A stretch of 64,000 bases of DNA from Microbacterium sp. Leaf320. GTDB lineage: Bacteria; Actinomycetota; Actinomycetes; Actinomycetales; Microbacteriaceae. Location of the stretch: positions 6,617-70,616 of the forward strand of contig NZ_LMOD01000001.1 in NCBI RefSeq assembly GCF_001423485.1, read 5' to 3'. The notes beneath the pieces were generated by a model that worked only from the letters and a program-made list of their open reading frames with translations, was not told the origin of the DNA and did not search any database. The translations under genes were made by a program, and so were the position numbers. Below are positions 16,844-24,953 of this stretch, piece by piece (the stretch's first letter is position 1; each line of letters begins with the position of its first letter).

Positions 16844-17113
16844 CTAGGAATGTGCTCCGCGGGTTGGATTCTGTTCATCCGGGCGGCGGCGGGCATGGAC
16901 ATCGGGGCAGTCTGCGAGACAGCATCCGCAGATCGGGTGGTCTTGCGTCCCCATGTCGGCGTTGTTCGCGCAATCGCAGTCCGAGCACGCGCAGCGAGTG
17001 CCCAGCGCTGGATGTCCCAGTTCGGCGCGCTCGGCATCAGTGAGATCAGCGCTGAACACCGCGAGGTGCGTCTCGCCGTCGAGCTTGACGTACGTAGCTT
17101 CATGATTTGGCAT
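16844..17113 (-). CDS. Small cysteine-rich hypothetical protein
   Basis: 89 aa, starting MPNHEATYVKLDGETH. The centre is dense in Cys: CACSDCDCANNADMGT, then CGCCLADCPDVH, about eight Cys in 30 residues with nearby His, a likely zinc-binding knot. The longer upstream extension of this frame overlaps the CGATAG repeats and reads as non-coding. Function unknown. It lies between the putative nuclease and the GIY-YIG gene, on the same strand. Confidence 0.55.
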   Translation of the reverse strand: MPNHEATYVKLDGETHLAVFSADLTDAERAELGHPALGTRCACSDCDCANNADMGTQDHPICGCCLADCPDVHARRRPDEQNPTRGAHS

Positions 17114-17163
17114 AACGGAACAGGATACGCGATGGCGTTGCGAGAAGGTGGGGATCCGTTCTC

Positions 17164-17201
17164 GCCGATAGCTTCCGATAGTTCCGCTCCATCTATCGGA
17201 A
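17164..17201. promoter_or_regulatory. CGATAG repeat cluster with 9-bp inverted repeat
   Basis: TTCCGATAG (17173-17181) and CTATCGGAA (17193-17201) form a perfect 9-bp inverted repeat around 11 nt, and another CCGATAG lies at 17164-17170. It sits just downstream of the int operon and about 50 bp upstream of the Cys-rich gene, so it is either an operator for that gene or a terminator. Confidence 0.5.
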
Positions 17202-17237
17202 GTGCCTGTGCTGTCAGTCCTCGGAAGGCGGGGCGCG

Positions 17238-17942
17238 TCAGGCCCAGGCTCCTCGATACGCGATTGGAAGTTCATCGTTGAGCGACTCGAGTATCTCGCG
17301 GAACGGCGGCAGCGAGACATCATCGCTCCAGAACTCGGTCGCTCCCGCCCACTGAGCGATCCAGATTGGCGGCTCTGTGCGTGCTGCATCGACCCGGACG
17401 AGACATTCGCTTTCGAGCAGCCGCGCAAGGGTCCGGTTCTTCACTCGGACCGTGTCACGGACGATGCCGCCAGCTCGCGCCAGTGCTTGGGGGCGGCTTG
17501 TCGATGCTTTCGAGATGCCGACCTTGTACAGTCCCGGCTCTTCAAAATGAATGAGGTAGACGACGCACTCTTGGGCATCCTGAATCTCGAAGTCCAACAT
17601 GTCCCACGCATGCCGAAGGTACATCTTGATCTGTCGCGATTGATCTTCCGAGGAAGGCTTCGTGAGTTGACCCGTCCGGCGAAAGGCAACGCACAGATCG
17701 TCGTATCGAGGATCGGGACGACGCCACGCCGCGAGCCAGCTCCTTGCCTGGAGCCTTGTGGGATGACCCGACCACCAACCTTCTCCGGGCGTGCGTGCGG
17801 CGTCGGGGAGGGCGCGCCCGAGGATGGCTTCGATCTCGACGAAGCTCAGCAAGACCTCCTCCGCTTCCTCGTGGGTACGCAGGTAGTCGTACAGCGGCGC
17901 GTATGGCCCCATCTGCACTTCGTGGTGATCTCGCAGCGCCAT
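17238..17942 (-). CDS. DUF7662 - GIY-YIG/T5orf172-like fusion protein
   Basis: 234 aa. Residues 11-75 (YAPLYDYLRTHEEAEEVLLS, then ARTPGEGWWS) resemble the DUF7662 module found with DNA-processing enzymes. Residues 127-180 resemble the GIY-YIG superfamily as seen in T5orf172/MUG113 proteins: VVYLIHFEEPGLYKVGIS, a downstream Arg, a GG, and Glu178 in LLESECLV. The ATG at 17942 overlaps the integrase stop (TGATG), so the two genes are translationally coupled. A role in element processing or defence is inference. GTG 17945 and ATG 17912 are alternative starts. Confidence 0.6.
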   Translation of the reverse strand: MALRDHHEVQMGPYAPLYDYLRTHEEAEEVLLSFVEIEAILGRALPDAARTPGEGWWSGHPTRLQARSWLAAWRRPDPRYDDLCVAFRRTGQLTKPSSEDQSRQIKMYLRHAWDMLDFEIQDAQECVVYLIHFEEPGLYKVGISKASTSRPQALARAGGIVRDTVRVKNRTLARLLESECLVRVDAARTEPPIWIAQWAGATEFWSDDVSLPPFREILESLNDELPIAYRGAWA

Positions 17943-19066
17943 CACTTTGTTCCCATCAGTCTGTCGAGCGCACCGTTCGCGCGGACCGCCGCATCAGATC
18001 TTGCGCGGCTGTAACGCTCCGTGACCTGCATCGAGGAATGACCGAGGATAGCCTGGACATCGTTCGCAGCAGCGCCAGCATCGAAGAGCAAGGTCGCGAG
18101 TGTGTGGCGAAGGTCATGGATGCGAAGATCAGGGCGATCGAGACGATTCCGCAGATCGTCCCAGTCGACGGCCCGGCGAACATTCGATGTGTTGAGCCGA
18201 CCGCCGTTCGGGCCTGTGAACACCAGGTCATTCCGTCCGAGCCCTGCAACCCTACGAACAATGATCGAGCGCAGGGCGGAGGGGAGTGGCACAGTCCGTT
18301 CCTTGTGACTCTTTGGCGATTGTTCGCGCACTCTGCCACCGCCGGCAGGCGAGAAGCTACGCCGGACATGGATGACGCCGTGCGCCAGATCGACGTCGCC
18401 CACCCTCAACGCGCTTGCCTCGCCAGCACGCATGCCCGTGTACACCAAGGCCGCCAGATAATCGCGGTGAGGCCCCTCATCGACAGAGTCGAGCATCGTT
18501 GAGACCTCGGGCAGCGTTAGCGCCCGCGAACGAAAGCTGGACGGGCGTTCGTCGCGTGGACGCCTCGCCAACCGCACCGGATTCACTCCGATGATTTCTG
18601 CACGCGCAGCCCCCTCGAGTAGTCGACTGAGCACGGCCAGAGCGTCGTTGCGGGTGGATGCCGATCCGCTCCATCCTGTTATCGAGTCGTCCACGTCACT
18701 CACCCCGATGGACTCGATCTTTCGATGGCCAAGCCACGGCTGTACTCGGAGTCGCCACCCACGTTCGTACGCGGCAGTCGTCGCGGGGCGTAGTCCTTCT
18801 GTGAGCGACGCCCAATGCCGAACCTGCCAAGCATTCAGCGTCATCCCACCGTCCGGGCGCACCTGCGAACGCATCTCGCTACGGATCTTCTTCGCCTCGC
18901 CGAGCGTGTCCACGAGGTAGCTCCGCTCTCGGTCTTCTCCGTTGAGGCCGGTAGCCCACACGCGGACCTGATACTTGTTGCGGTCCGCACGATAGCGAAT
19001 GCCCTCGGGCAGCGGCTTGCGGGTCTTGGGGTCGATCCGCACGCTACTGGAGGCCACGAGTGCCAC
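17942..19066 (-). CDS. int: Tyrosine site-specific integrase of the element
   Basis: 374 aa. The N-terminal arm-binding region is followed by a core-binding SAM-like domain (about 75-165). The catalytic domain shows TGMRAGEASALR (first Arg, near 217), HDLRH (near 315) and LGHSSMQVTERYSR (His and nucleophilic Tyr near 352). It recombines attP with the tRNA-Met attB. It starts with GTG 19066 inside the end of xis (23-bp overlap); GTG 19057 is possible. Unlike many integrases it is not the gene next to the att site: three genes separate it from attL. Confidence 0.93.
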   Translation of the reverse strand: MALVASSSVRIDPKTRKPLPEGIRYRADRNKYQVRVWATGLNGEDRERSYLVDTLGEAKKIRSEMRSQVRPDGGMTLNAWQVRHWASLTEGLRPATTAAYERGWRLRVQPWLGHRKIESIGVSDVDDSITGWSGSASTRNDALAVLSRLLEGAARAEIIGVNPVRLARRPRDERPSSFRSRALTLPEVSTMLDSVDEGPHRDYLAALVYTGMRAGEASALRVGDVDLAHGVIHVRRSFSPAGGGRVREQSPKSHKERTVPLPSALRSIIVRRVAGLGRNDLVFTGPNGGRLNTSNVRRAVDWDDLRNRLDRPDLRIHDLRHTLATLLFDAGAAANDVQAILGHSSMQVTERYSRARSDAAVRANGALDRLMGTK

Positions 19067-19280
19067 CCGCGTCGAGGAAGGTTTCGATTGTCGACAGCCT
19101 CCACAGCATGTGCTTGCCCATGTGCGCGTCAGGAAACGGGACCCGTGCCTGTCGTCGCAACGAATCGAAGGTCGAGAGAGGCACGCGACAGCGGGCAGCC
19201 ACCTCCCGGCGAGTCAAGTACTTGTCCTCGACGGCCTCTGACTCAGCAGTGTTTTCGACCAGCTCAAGTTCTTTACGCAT
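19044..19280 (-). CDS. xis: Excisionase / MerR-like helix-turn-helix protein
   Basis: 78 aa. YLTRREVAARCRVPLSTFDSL is a helix-turn-helix and GKHMLWRLSTIETFL the wing region, as in AlpA/Xis proteins of actinobacterial elements. ATG 19280 lies 8 bp inside the end of repSA, and the 3' end overlaps int. It should bend or bind DNA near att to favour excision. Confidence 0.85.
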   Translation of the reverse strand: MRKELELVENTAESEAVEDKYLTRREVAARCRVPLSTFDSLRRQARVPFPDAHMGKHMLWRLSTIETFLDAGGTRGLQ

Positions 19281-20634
19281 CACTCTTTCCTCTCTGAGAT
19301 TCGAACCGCACCCGTCGTGCGTCTCGCCATTCACGTGCTGCGCGGGCTGCTTCGATCGCGAGAGCCCGGTCACCCTCATTCCGCCAGCCCATTCCCGCAA
19401 AGCTCCATGAGCCCACTACCAGCACCTCGTCGACGTCGTATCCTTTCTCTTTGGCTCGTTCCACGGTGCGTGCCAAGCGCCAAGCGCGACGGGCTCCTCG
19501 CAGCGAGCCGAGTGTCACCGAGTACCGGCGCGACTTCGAGGAGAAGTGTCCGCGGAAGCCCAGCATGTGCGACCGCTTCCCGAGCAGCGCGTAGGGGCTC
19601 TCCGGACCGTTCTCCTCGGCAATCAGCTCAGCGGTGGCCTTGATCGCTTTCACGTGCGGGCGGTCACGGCTCCCGCTACTGAGATCCTCCGTCGCCTTGG
19701 TGGCGTACTTTGCGATGTATGCCGCTACGGCTCGGTCAGAGAGCGTGCCGTCGAGCCCCTCACGACGAACGATCGGTTGAACATCGATCTGCGCACCCCA
19801 CCGGAGAACCCGAGCGGATGCCTCTCCACGCACCGCCGGAGCCTCATACGCGACTCGACGCGACGACTTCTGAACGGCAGCGATGAGACATGCTTCGGTC
19901 ACTTCGTCCGGGGCGGGCGGGAACTGTTCCGTCGGGCTTACGCCGTCGAGACGAATGATCGCGTGAAAGTGCACCGCTCCGCGCCGCTGAAACTCGGCGA
20001 CTTTGGCCAACTGGACTCGTACGATCTCCGCTGCGGCTTTCTGAGTCATCCCGAGCTCGTAAGCCAGCTGCCGCCGGAGCTGAATTGTGAACCGCCTCCA
20101 CAGCTCGGGTGCGAAGTATTGCCACACGACGTGGCCAACGTAGTCGTAGCATTCCTCGCACAGCGGCTCGCCGAGGAGTCCGTCGTCGTCGCGGTGATTG
20201 CAGAAGCACCCGCGCGGCTTGCCATGAACGCAGGTGCCACGTCTCCGGGAACCAGCCAGAGAGTGGACGGCACCGAAAGACGGAGCAGTGAGTGTGACGA
20301 ATGCCATCGGGTGTTCTCCCACTCCGTCGGGAACGCCTTTCATCCCACCCGCTGCGCCAGCCATGATCATGTGCCAGGTGTCGCCCTTGTACTCGTGGCT
20401 GCAGGATTCGCAGCGACGAGCGCGACGATTTCCGCACCTTGTGTAGGAGATGCCGTCAGGCTGCGTCTCCGCCACGAACTCACGGATCACCTCACCGGTC
20501 TGCGGATTCATCGTGGCCGACGAGCCGGTGAGTCGAACCGGGTTGGAGCAGAATCCGACGCGTGCCGCCCCTGCCATCCACTGATCGAACTCGGCGCTTC
20601 GCAACCGAGCGGCTACAACCTCAGCGATACTCAA
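19273..20634 (-). CDS. repSA: Replication initiator RepSA (rolling-circle, HUH-like)
   Basis: 453 aa, similar in layout to pSAM2 RepSA. The HUH-like motif is RGAVHFHAIIRLDG near residue 225. A conserved tyrosine region, AVAAYIAKYATKATE, follows near 320. A Cys-rich segment (CGNRRARRCESC) sits near 70. It should nick the double-strand origin to start rolling-circle replication of the excised circle. TTG 20634 is chosen because GGAGG is exactly 6 nt upstream; the frame is open to 20655. It overlaps both its neighbours. Confidence 0.9.
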   Translation of the reverse strand: MSIAEVVAARLRSAEFDQWMAGAARVGFCSNPVRLTGSSATMNPQTGEVIREFVAETQPDGISYTRCGNRRARRCESCSHEYKGDTWHMIMAGAAGGMKGVPDGVGEHPMAFVTLTAPSFGAVHSLAGSRRRGTCVHGKPRGCFCNHRDDDGLLGEPLCEECYDYVGHVVWQYFAPELWRRFTIQLRRQLAYELGMTQKAAAEIVRVQLAKVAEFQRRGAVHFHAIIRLDGVSPTEQFPPAPDEVTEACLIAAVQKSSRRVAYEAPAVRGEASARVLRWGAQIDVQPIVRREGLDGTLSDRAVAAYIAKYATKATEDLSSGSRDRPHVKAIKATAELIAEENGPESPYALLGKRSHMLGFRGHFSSKSRRYSVTLGSLRGARRAWRLARTVERAKEKGYDVDEVLVVGSWSFAGMGWRNEGDRALAIEAARAAREWRDARRVRFESQRGKSDA

Positions 20635-20995
20635 CGTCGACCTCCATTGGCACAACGCACGAGAGTGGAGCGCGCGTCAGCGGGTCGATGGACAGCGGGC
20701 GACAGACTCCGTCATCGAGCCCATTAGATCGCTGTTGGTCCTGCCAGGCGATGATCTGCGCATCAGAGCACGCATGATTCGCGATGCGTACGTCGATCGA
20801 ACCCTCATCGGCAACGGTCGGAACCTCACCCTGCGGGAACCACAGATTGCAGGACGAGGGCTGCAGGTCTGGCACATCCGATGAAGCGGTCGTGGATGCC
20901 GTTCCGAGTGTGTAACCGGCAGCTGCACCTAGACCGAGCAGGAGCGCAGCTCCCATAATCGATGCGCCGAGGACGGCGACTGTTCTCTTGTTCAT
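20621..20995 (-). CDS. Small exported or anchored protein of the element
   Basis: 124 aa. An N-terminal hydrophobic segment (VAVLGASIMGAALLLGLGAAAGYTLG) is followed by a Ser/Thr-rich linker and a small domain with four Cys (SSCNLWFP, NHACSDAQII, DGVCRPL, LSCVVP), probably two disulfides outside the cell. AGAGGAA precedes ATG 20995, which overlaps the tra stop (ATGA). No family recognised; small membrane proteins between tra and rep are common in AICEs and may help transfer. Confidence 0.65.
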   Translation of the reverse strand: MNKRTVAVLGASIMGAALLLGLGAAAGYTLGTASTTASSDVPDLQPSSCNLWFPQGEVPTVADEGSIDVRIANHACSDAQIIAWQDQQRSNGLDDGVCRPLSIDPLTRAPLSCVVPMEVDVEYR

Positions 20996-22395
20996 GATTC
21001 CTCTCCTGTTCTGTTCGTTGCATTTGACCGTGATGCCCGCGGACGCCGTACCCCTGGAGCAGCCACCTGCTCGACGGCTTGGACAGGGCGTGGACGAGGG
21101 GCGGCAAACGTCTCAGCCGCTTCTCTGATCTGCGCGTCCTCCGCGAAAGCTGCCCGCACACGCACCGGAGGCCCTGTTTCGGGAAGCACGTACGCGACTC
21201 CAGGCGTAGACGGCGAGATCTCGTGACACATCGCCCCTGCTGCAACTGCCCCGTCGCCAAGAACCATGGCCGTCTCGGTGCGGTCACGGAGCCTGAGCCC
21301 TACGGTCTGTGTGAACAAGCCCCGCGCCGGGAGCGTCTCTTTGCGGGGATCCTGCAAGCACGCGAAGACGATGAATCCCACCGCCCGTCCTTGGGATGCG
21401 AGCGTCGCGATTGCGGCATTCGCGCGGCGGAGCATGTCTCGATCGGTTTCGTACGATGTCAACGCTGCAAGCTCATCGATCAGCACGATCACGGTCGGGC
21501 TGTCGACCGAGGCGACGTGCTGCCTGGTCACCCCTGCAAGCTGGCGCGCTCTTATCTGCATCTGCGCGACAGCGTCTTCCAAGAGCGCTACGGAATGCGC
21601 TGCATCGTCTGCGAACCGCGTGAGCAGACGGCGGCCCATCGCAAGCTCCATGCCACCCTTGCGGTCGATGCCCCAAACTTCGATGAGGCCGGAGTGGATG
21701 GGCTGCGCCAGTCCCAGTAGAAGGCCCCACACGAGCGAGGCTTTACCGCTGCCGGATGACCCCGCGACCAACGTGTGTGGGCCGAGCGGGAGCCGCCAAT
21801 CGTGGCCACCTTCCGACACGCCCATCAGAACTGATCTGCCGTCCCAGTTGCTGCCGAGCTGAAGCGCGAACGAACGTGCCAGCACGTCGACGTAGTCGAT
21901 CCGCAACGCGAGCGCCCCGATCTGCTGGCCTTCTACGGCAACTCGAACGGCGTTGAAGGCCTCAGCGATGCGCCCTGTCGCCGCGACAAGATCCTCCCGC
22001 GCCAGTCCCGGAGGCATCGCAACGGGAAGGAGGCACGTCCATCCATCCCATTGCGGCTGCCCCGCGCCGGACACGAGGGGATTCCCCGCGATGTCCTTGA
22101 CCTCTAGCCGGAGGTTGCGGGCCAGGGCAGGCCATGACGCCAAGATCCATGCGCCCATCTGCTCTTGCCACCGCCGGTGCAACACGGTGTCCAGATCACG
22201 CGCTGCAAGAAGGCGGCGCAACACGACCACGGCGATCGCGCCCCCCACCAGCCAGTTGACGAGTTGGCCGACGAATGGCACCGCGCTGAAGAGCCCGAGG
22301 ACGATGAGCATTGGGATTAGCCACCATCCGCGACGCCAGAGGCGCGGCAACTCACCAGCCCAGTACGCGCGTTCGATCCGCCATGACCAGTCCAT
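20992..22395 (-). CDS. FtsK/SpoIIIE-type conjugal transfer ATPase (TraSA-like)
   Basis: 467 aa. Two transmembrane segments lie near residues 22-65 (LIPMLIVLGLFSAVPFVGQL and WLVGGAIAVVVL). The motor domain has Walker A GSSGSGKAS near 222 and Walker B TVIVLIDELAAL near 310. This is the single septal DNA pump that moves double-stranded DNA between mycelia or cells in AICEs. Ala follows the Walker A Lys, where Ser/Thr is usual. ATG 22395 overlaps the pra stop (TGATG). The longer upstream reading (to 22704) is Arg-rich shadow. Confidence 0.88.
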   Translation of the reverse strand: MDWSWRIERAYWAGELPRLWRRGWWLIPMLIVLGLFSAVPFVGQLVNWLVGGAIAVVVLRRLLAARDLDTVLHRRWQEQMGAWILASWPALARNLRLEVKDIAGNPLVSGAGQPQWDGWTCLLPVAMPPGLAREDLVAATGRIAEAFNAVRVAVEGQQIGALALRIDYVDVLARSFALQLGSNWDGRSVLMGVSEGGHDWRLPLGPHTLVAGSSGSGKASLVWGLLLGLAQPIHSGLIEVWGIDRKGGMELAMGRRLLTRFADDAAHSVALLEDAVAQMQIRARQLAGVTRQHVASVDSPTVIVLIDELAALTSYETDRDMLRRANAAIATLASQGRAVGFIVFACLQDPRKETLPARGLFTQTVGLRLRDRTETAMVLGDGAVAAGAMCHEISPSTPGVAYVLPETGPPVRVRAAFAEDAQIREAAETFAAPRPRPVQAVEQVAAPGVRRPRASRSNATNRTGEES

Positions 22396-22793
22396 CAGTC
22401 GTTGCTCCTCGGCTTGCCTGCGGGCTTCATCTCCCGAGCGCGGAGTGAGAATGCAACGCGCGGACGCCCACCGCTCTCCTTGACATACGGAGTCACTGAA
22501 AGCCCGTCGAAGAAGACCGGGCGGAAGGGGAGCCCGTTGGCCTCCGGCGGTGCCGCAGGTTCCGCGATGCTCGCGATCTTGACCGTGACCTCGTTCTGTC
22601 CCTTGCGGGCCTCGGGATCTGCGTCGATCACGCGCACCTGCCAGAGCGGGTGCCCGGTGTTCTTGTCCAGATCCTGTCCCTGTCGTTCTCCGTCGTCCGA
22701 CCACTTCGCGACGGGCTCGACCTCGCCGACCATGAACGCTCCACGAGGGAAGTACGCCTCGAAGCTGACCGGGATACCTGACTGCAGTGCCAT
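22395..22793 (-). CDS. pra: Pra-like replication, integration and excision activator
   Basis: 132 aa. The segment FEAYFPRGAFMVGEVEPVAKW, then GHPLWQVRVIDADPEARKG and LPFRPVFFDGLSVTPYV, is the typical pattern of Pra proteins of pSAM2-like elements, which activate the rep-xis-int operon. AAAGGAAC precedes ATG 22793. It is the first gene of a seven-gene overlapping chain, which fits a master-switch role. Confidence 0.85.
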   Translation of the reverse strand: MALQSGIPVSFEAYFPRGAFMVGEVEPVAKWSDDGERQGQDLDKNTGHPLWQVRVIDADPEARKGQNEVTVKIASIAEPAAPPEANGLPFRPVFFDGLSVTPYVKESGGRPRVAFSLRAREMKPAGKPRSND

Positions 22794-22835
22794 TGCTCGT
22801 TCCTTTCAGTTGGTGATGCTTTGTCTCTGTACGGA

Positions 22836-22865
22836 AGACTGCACGTCAGTACGGGTTTTAGTCAA
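22836..22865 (-). promoter_or_regulatory. Candidate promoter for pra operon
   Basis: On the minus strand, TTGACT (22865-22860) is followed after 18 bp by CAGTCT (22841-22836). Two GTACGG copies, at 22829 and 22848 on the plus strand, overlap it and could be regulator sites. Confidence 0.45.
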
Positions 22866-22900
22866 TCCTCGGTTTTTGTCTTTTTCTAGTTACGTACTCC

Positions 22901-22930
22901 TTACGGCAACGGGTTGCTCTCGGATAGGCT
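22901..22930 (+). promoter_or_regulatory. Candidate promoter for 22952 gene
   Basis: TTACGG (22901-22906), 18 bp, then TAGGCT (22925-22930), followed by GGAGG 7 nt before ATG 22952. Confidence 0.45.
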
Positions 22931-22951
22931 GTCGAGTATGGAGGTTGTGCG

Positions 22952-23560
22952 ATGAGTGAACTGTCCGCGCTACCCGTGTGGGGCGTCGTGCCGCCACCTG
23001 TGGCCGCGGTTCTTCAGCGCCTGAAAACCAAGGCGGCGGATGCTGTCAGCGCCATGGACGCGGCGCAGATCACGAGCAGTACGCCGCAGAACCACGACGA
23101 AGCGTTCTTGAAGATGTCCGCAGCGGCTGAGGCAGCGGACCGGGCGACTCGCGACTACCGGAGTGTGTTCAATGCCTACGCTCACAGGTTCCACAAGCCG
23201 AAGCCGCCCATCGGTGAACTTGCCGCGATGCAGGGCACCATCACGCAGTCTTTCGCCTCTCGCTACACGGCGAAAACGGTCGGCGCAATAGAGGCTCTAC
23301 TTTCACCGGCGCCGGACCTAGATGCCATCAGGCTTGGCATCCGCGCGCTCGGATTCGACGACCTTCGAGGTATCTCTCCCGAGCTGGACCATCAACTTGC
23401 GCTGGCGGAAGCCGACGCTAAGTTTGTCCCGTGGAAGCCGGTGCCAGACGCGTTCCGGCGCTACTCCGCAGTTGGCGAAGAGGCTGATCAGTCTCTCGGT
23501 GACCTCAGTTTCGACCTGTCGCGCAAGGTCTCATCCCCCGAACTGATAGCCGAGCTGTGA
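22952..23560 (+). CDS. Hypothetical helical protein of the element
   Basis: 202 aa with a strong ribosome site (GGAGG at 22940-22944, 7 nt before ATG). It is mostly alpha-helical, rich in Ala, with no Cys and no membrane segment. No family was recognised. It is divergent from pra and could be an element regulator or partner protein, but no DNA-binding motif is clear. Confidence 0.65.
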   Translation: MSELSALPVWGVVPPPVAAVLQRLKTKAADAVSAMDAAQITSSTPQNHDEAFLKMSAAAEAADRATRDYRSVFNAYAHRFHKPKPPIGELAAMQGTITQSFASRYTAKTVGAIEALLSPAPDLDAIRLGIRALGFDDLRGISPELDHQLALAEADAKFVPWKPVPDAFRRYSAVGEEADQSLGDLSFDLSRKVSSPELIAEL

Positions 23561-23581
23561 GAACTTTCTTTACTCGTTCAA

Positions 23582-23681
23582 GGCCGGCCTCCGGCCGCCC
23601 GCTCTGGATCGGGCCGCGCCTGCGGTGCGTCCGTCCTCGCTGCGCTGCGGGCGGGCGCTCCTCGTCACGGTCCGATCCAGA
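23582..23681. other. GC-rich nested inverted-repeat block
   Basis: GGCCGG-CCT-CCGGCC (23582-23596) is followed by a long-range 13-bp inverted repeat with one mismatch: TCTGGATCGGGCC at 23603-23615 against GGTCCGATCCAGA at 23669-23681. The intervening 53 nt are themselves GC-rich and self-complementary. It lies between the 22952 gene and the methyltransferase. It could be a terminator, a transfer locus (clt) or a replication origin. Confidence 0.5.
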
Positions 23682-23717
23682 ATTGACAGCCGCGCCTTCC
23701 CGTGTTGAGCTCGACAC

Positions 23718-24953
23718 ATGATGGATCACACCAAGCCGACCGTACTCTCTCTGTTCTCGGGAGCAGGAGGCATGGATCTCGGGCTCGAAGCAGCTGGGTT
23801 CGGACACGTCGGGGTCGTGGAGATTGATCAAACTGCAGCCGCGACTCTCGCGCACAACAGGCCGGACTGGACGCATCTCGCTGGAGGTGACGTCCTAGTA
23901 GCGGCACAGACCCTAACACCGGCGTCGGTGGGTATGTCTCCGGGTGAACTCGATTTGTTGGCGGGTGGACCACCCTGCCAACCCTTTTCTCTCGCGGCAC
24001 AATGGGCCGCAACCGGGCGACGTGGTATGGAAGACACTCGAGCGCAGACAGTGCACGCAACGATGAACTTGATCCGGGCCTTCCTCCCCAAGGCGGTCCT
24101 TATGGAGAATGTTCTAGGTTTCGTGCAGGGTCAGCATTCTGCGATCAGCTTTCTCCAGAGCGAGTTTGAAGCGATATCAAAGGACACTGGTCATTCTTAC
24201 AGGCTCGAATGGCGACTACTAAACGCGGCAGATTACGGGGTCCCTCAGAACCGCCGACGCGTAATCGTCGTCGCGATCAGGGATGACCTCAGCTTCGAGT
24301 GGCCCACTCCAACACACTCCACGAATCCGATCCGTGCATGGGACGCAATCGGCGATCTGAAGAACACCTCGATTCCTAGATCCGCAGGTAAGTGGAAGGG
24401 TTTGCTGGAGAGTATCCCAGCCGGGACAAACTATCAGTGGCTCACGAGCAAGGGGGGTGGCGACGAGGTGTTTGGATATCGCACGAGGTACTGGAATTTC
24501 TTGCTCAAGCTTTCTCCAATCGAACCCTCCTGGACCCTTTCGGCATCCCCGGGGCCCGCAACCGGCCCATTCCACTGGGAGAATCGGCACCTCACAATTC
24601 GCGAGCAGCTGCGTCTACAGTCTTTTCCTGATGACTGGGAGCTGTTGGGAGATGAGCGCCAGCAGGTGAAACAAGCGGGCAATGCTACCCCCTCTTTGCT
24701 CGCTGAGGTGCTGGGCTTGGCGCTCCTCCGCTCGCTCGGTCATGACCGATCCACATCTCCGACTCTCGCGCTAAGCCGAGCCAGCACTGAACCCCCTAGA
24801 CTGGCCGAGCCACGCTCAGTTCGTCCTGAGTATCGCGACCTTATCGGGTCGAAGGCAGCTCATGCTGGAACCGGCCGAGGCCCTGCTCCCCGAGCCACGT
24901 CCGAATCAGCACAAGGGATTGCACTCTCACAGACGGGAAGAATCAATGCCTAA
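23718..24953 (+). CDS. C5-cytosine DNA methyltransferase
   Basis: 411 aa. All main C5-MTase motifs are visible: I (LSLFSGAGGMDLGLEAAGF), IV with catalytic Cys87 (GGPPCQPFS), VI (MENVLGF), VIII (PQNRRRVIVV) and X (KQAGNATP). The target recognition domain lies between VIII and X and its site cannot be read. It would methylate host and element DNA. The stop overlaps the next gene's ATG by 8 bp, so it is the first member of a three-gene unit. Lower GC than its surroundings suggests transfer. Confidence 0.93.
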   Translation: MMDHTKPTVLSLFSGAGGMDLGLEAAGFGHVGVVEIDQTAAATLAHNRPDWTHLAGGDVLVAAQTLTPASVGMSPGELDLLAGGPPCQPFSLAAQWAATGRRGMEDTRAQTVHATMNLIRAFLPKAVLMENVLGFVQGQHSAISFLQSEFEAISKDTGHSYRLEWRLLNAADYGVPQNRRRVIVVAIRDDLSFEWPTPTHSTNPIRAWDAIGDLKNTSIPRSAGKWKGLLESIPAGTNYQWLTSKGGGDEVFGYRTRYWNFLLKLSPIEPSWTLSASPGPATGPFHWENRHLTIREQLRLQSFPDDWELLGDERQQVKQAGNATPSLLAEVLGLALLRSLGHDRSTSPTLALSRASTEPPRLAEPRSVRPEYRDLIGSKAAHAGTGRGPAPRATSESAQGIALSQTGRINA

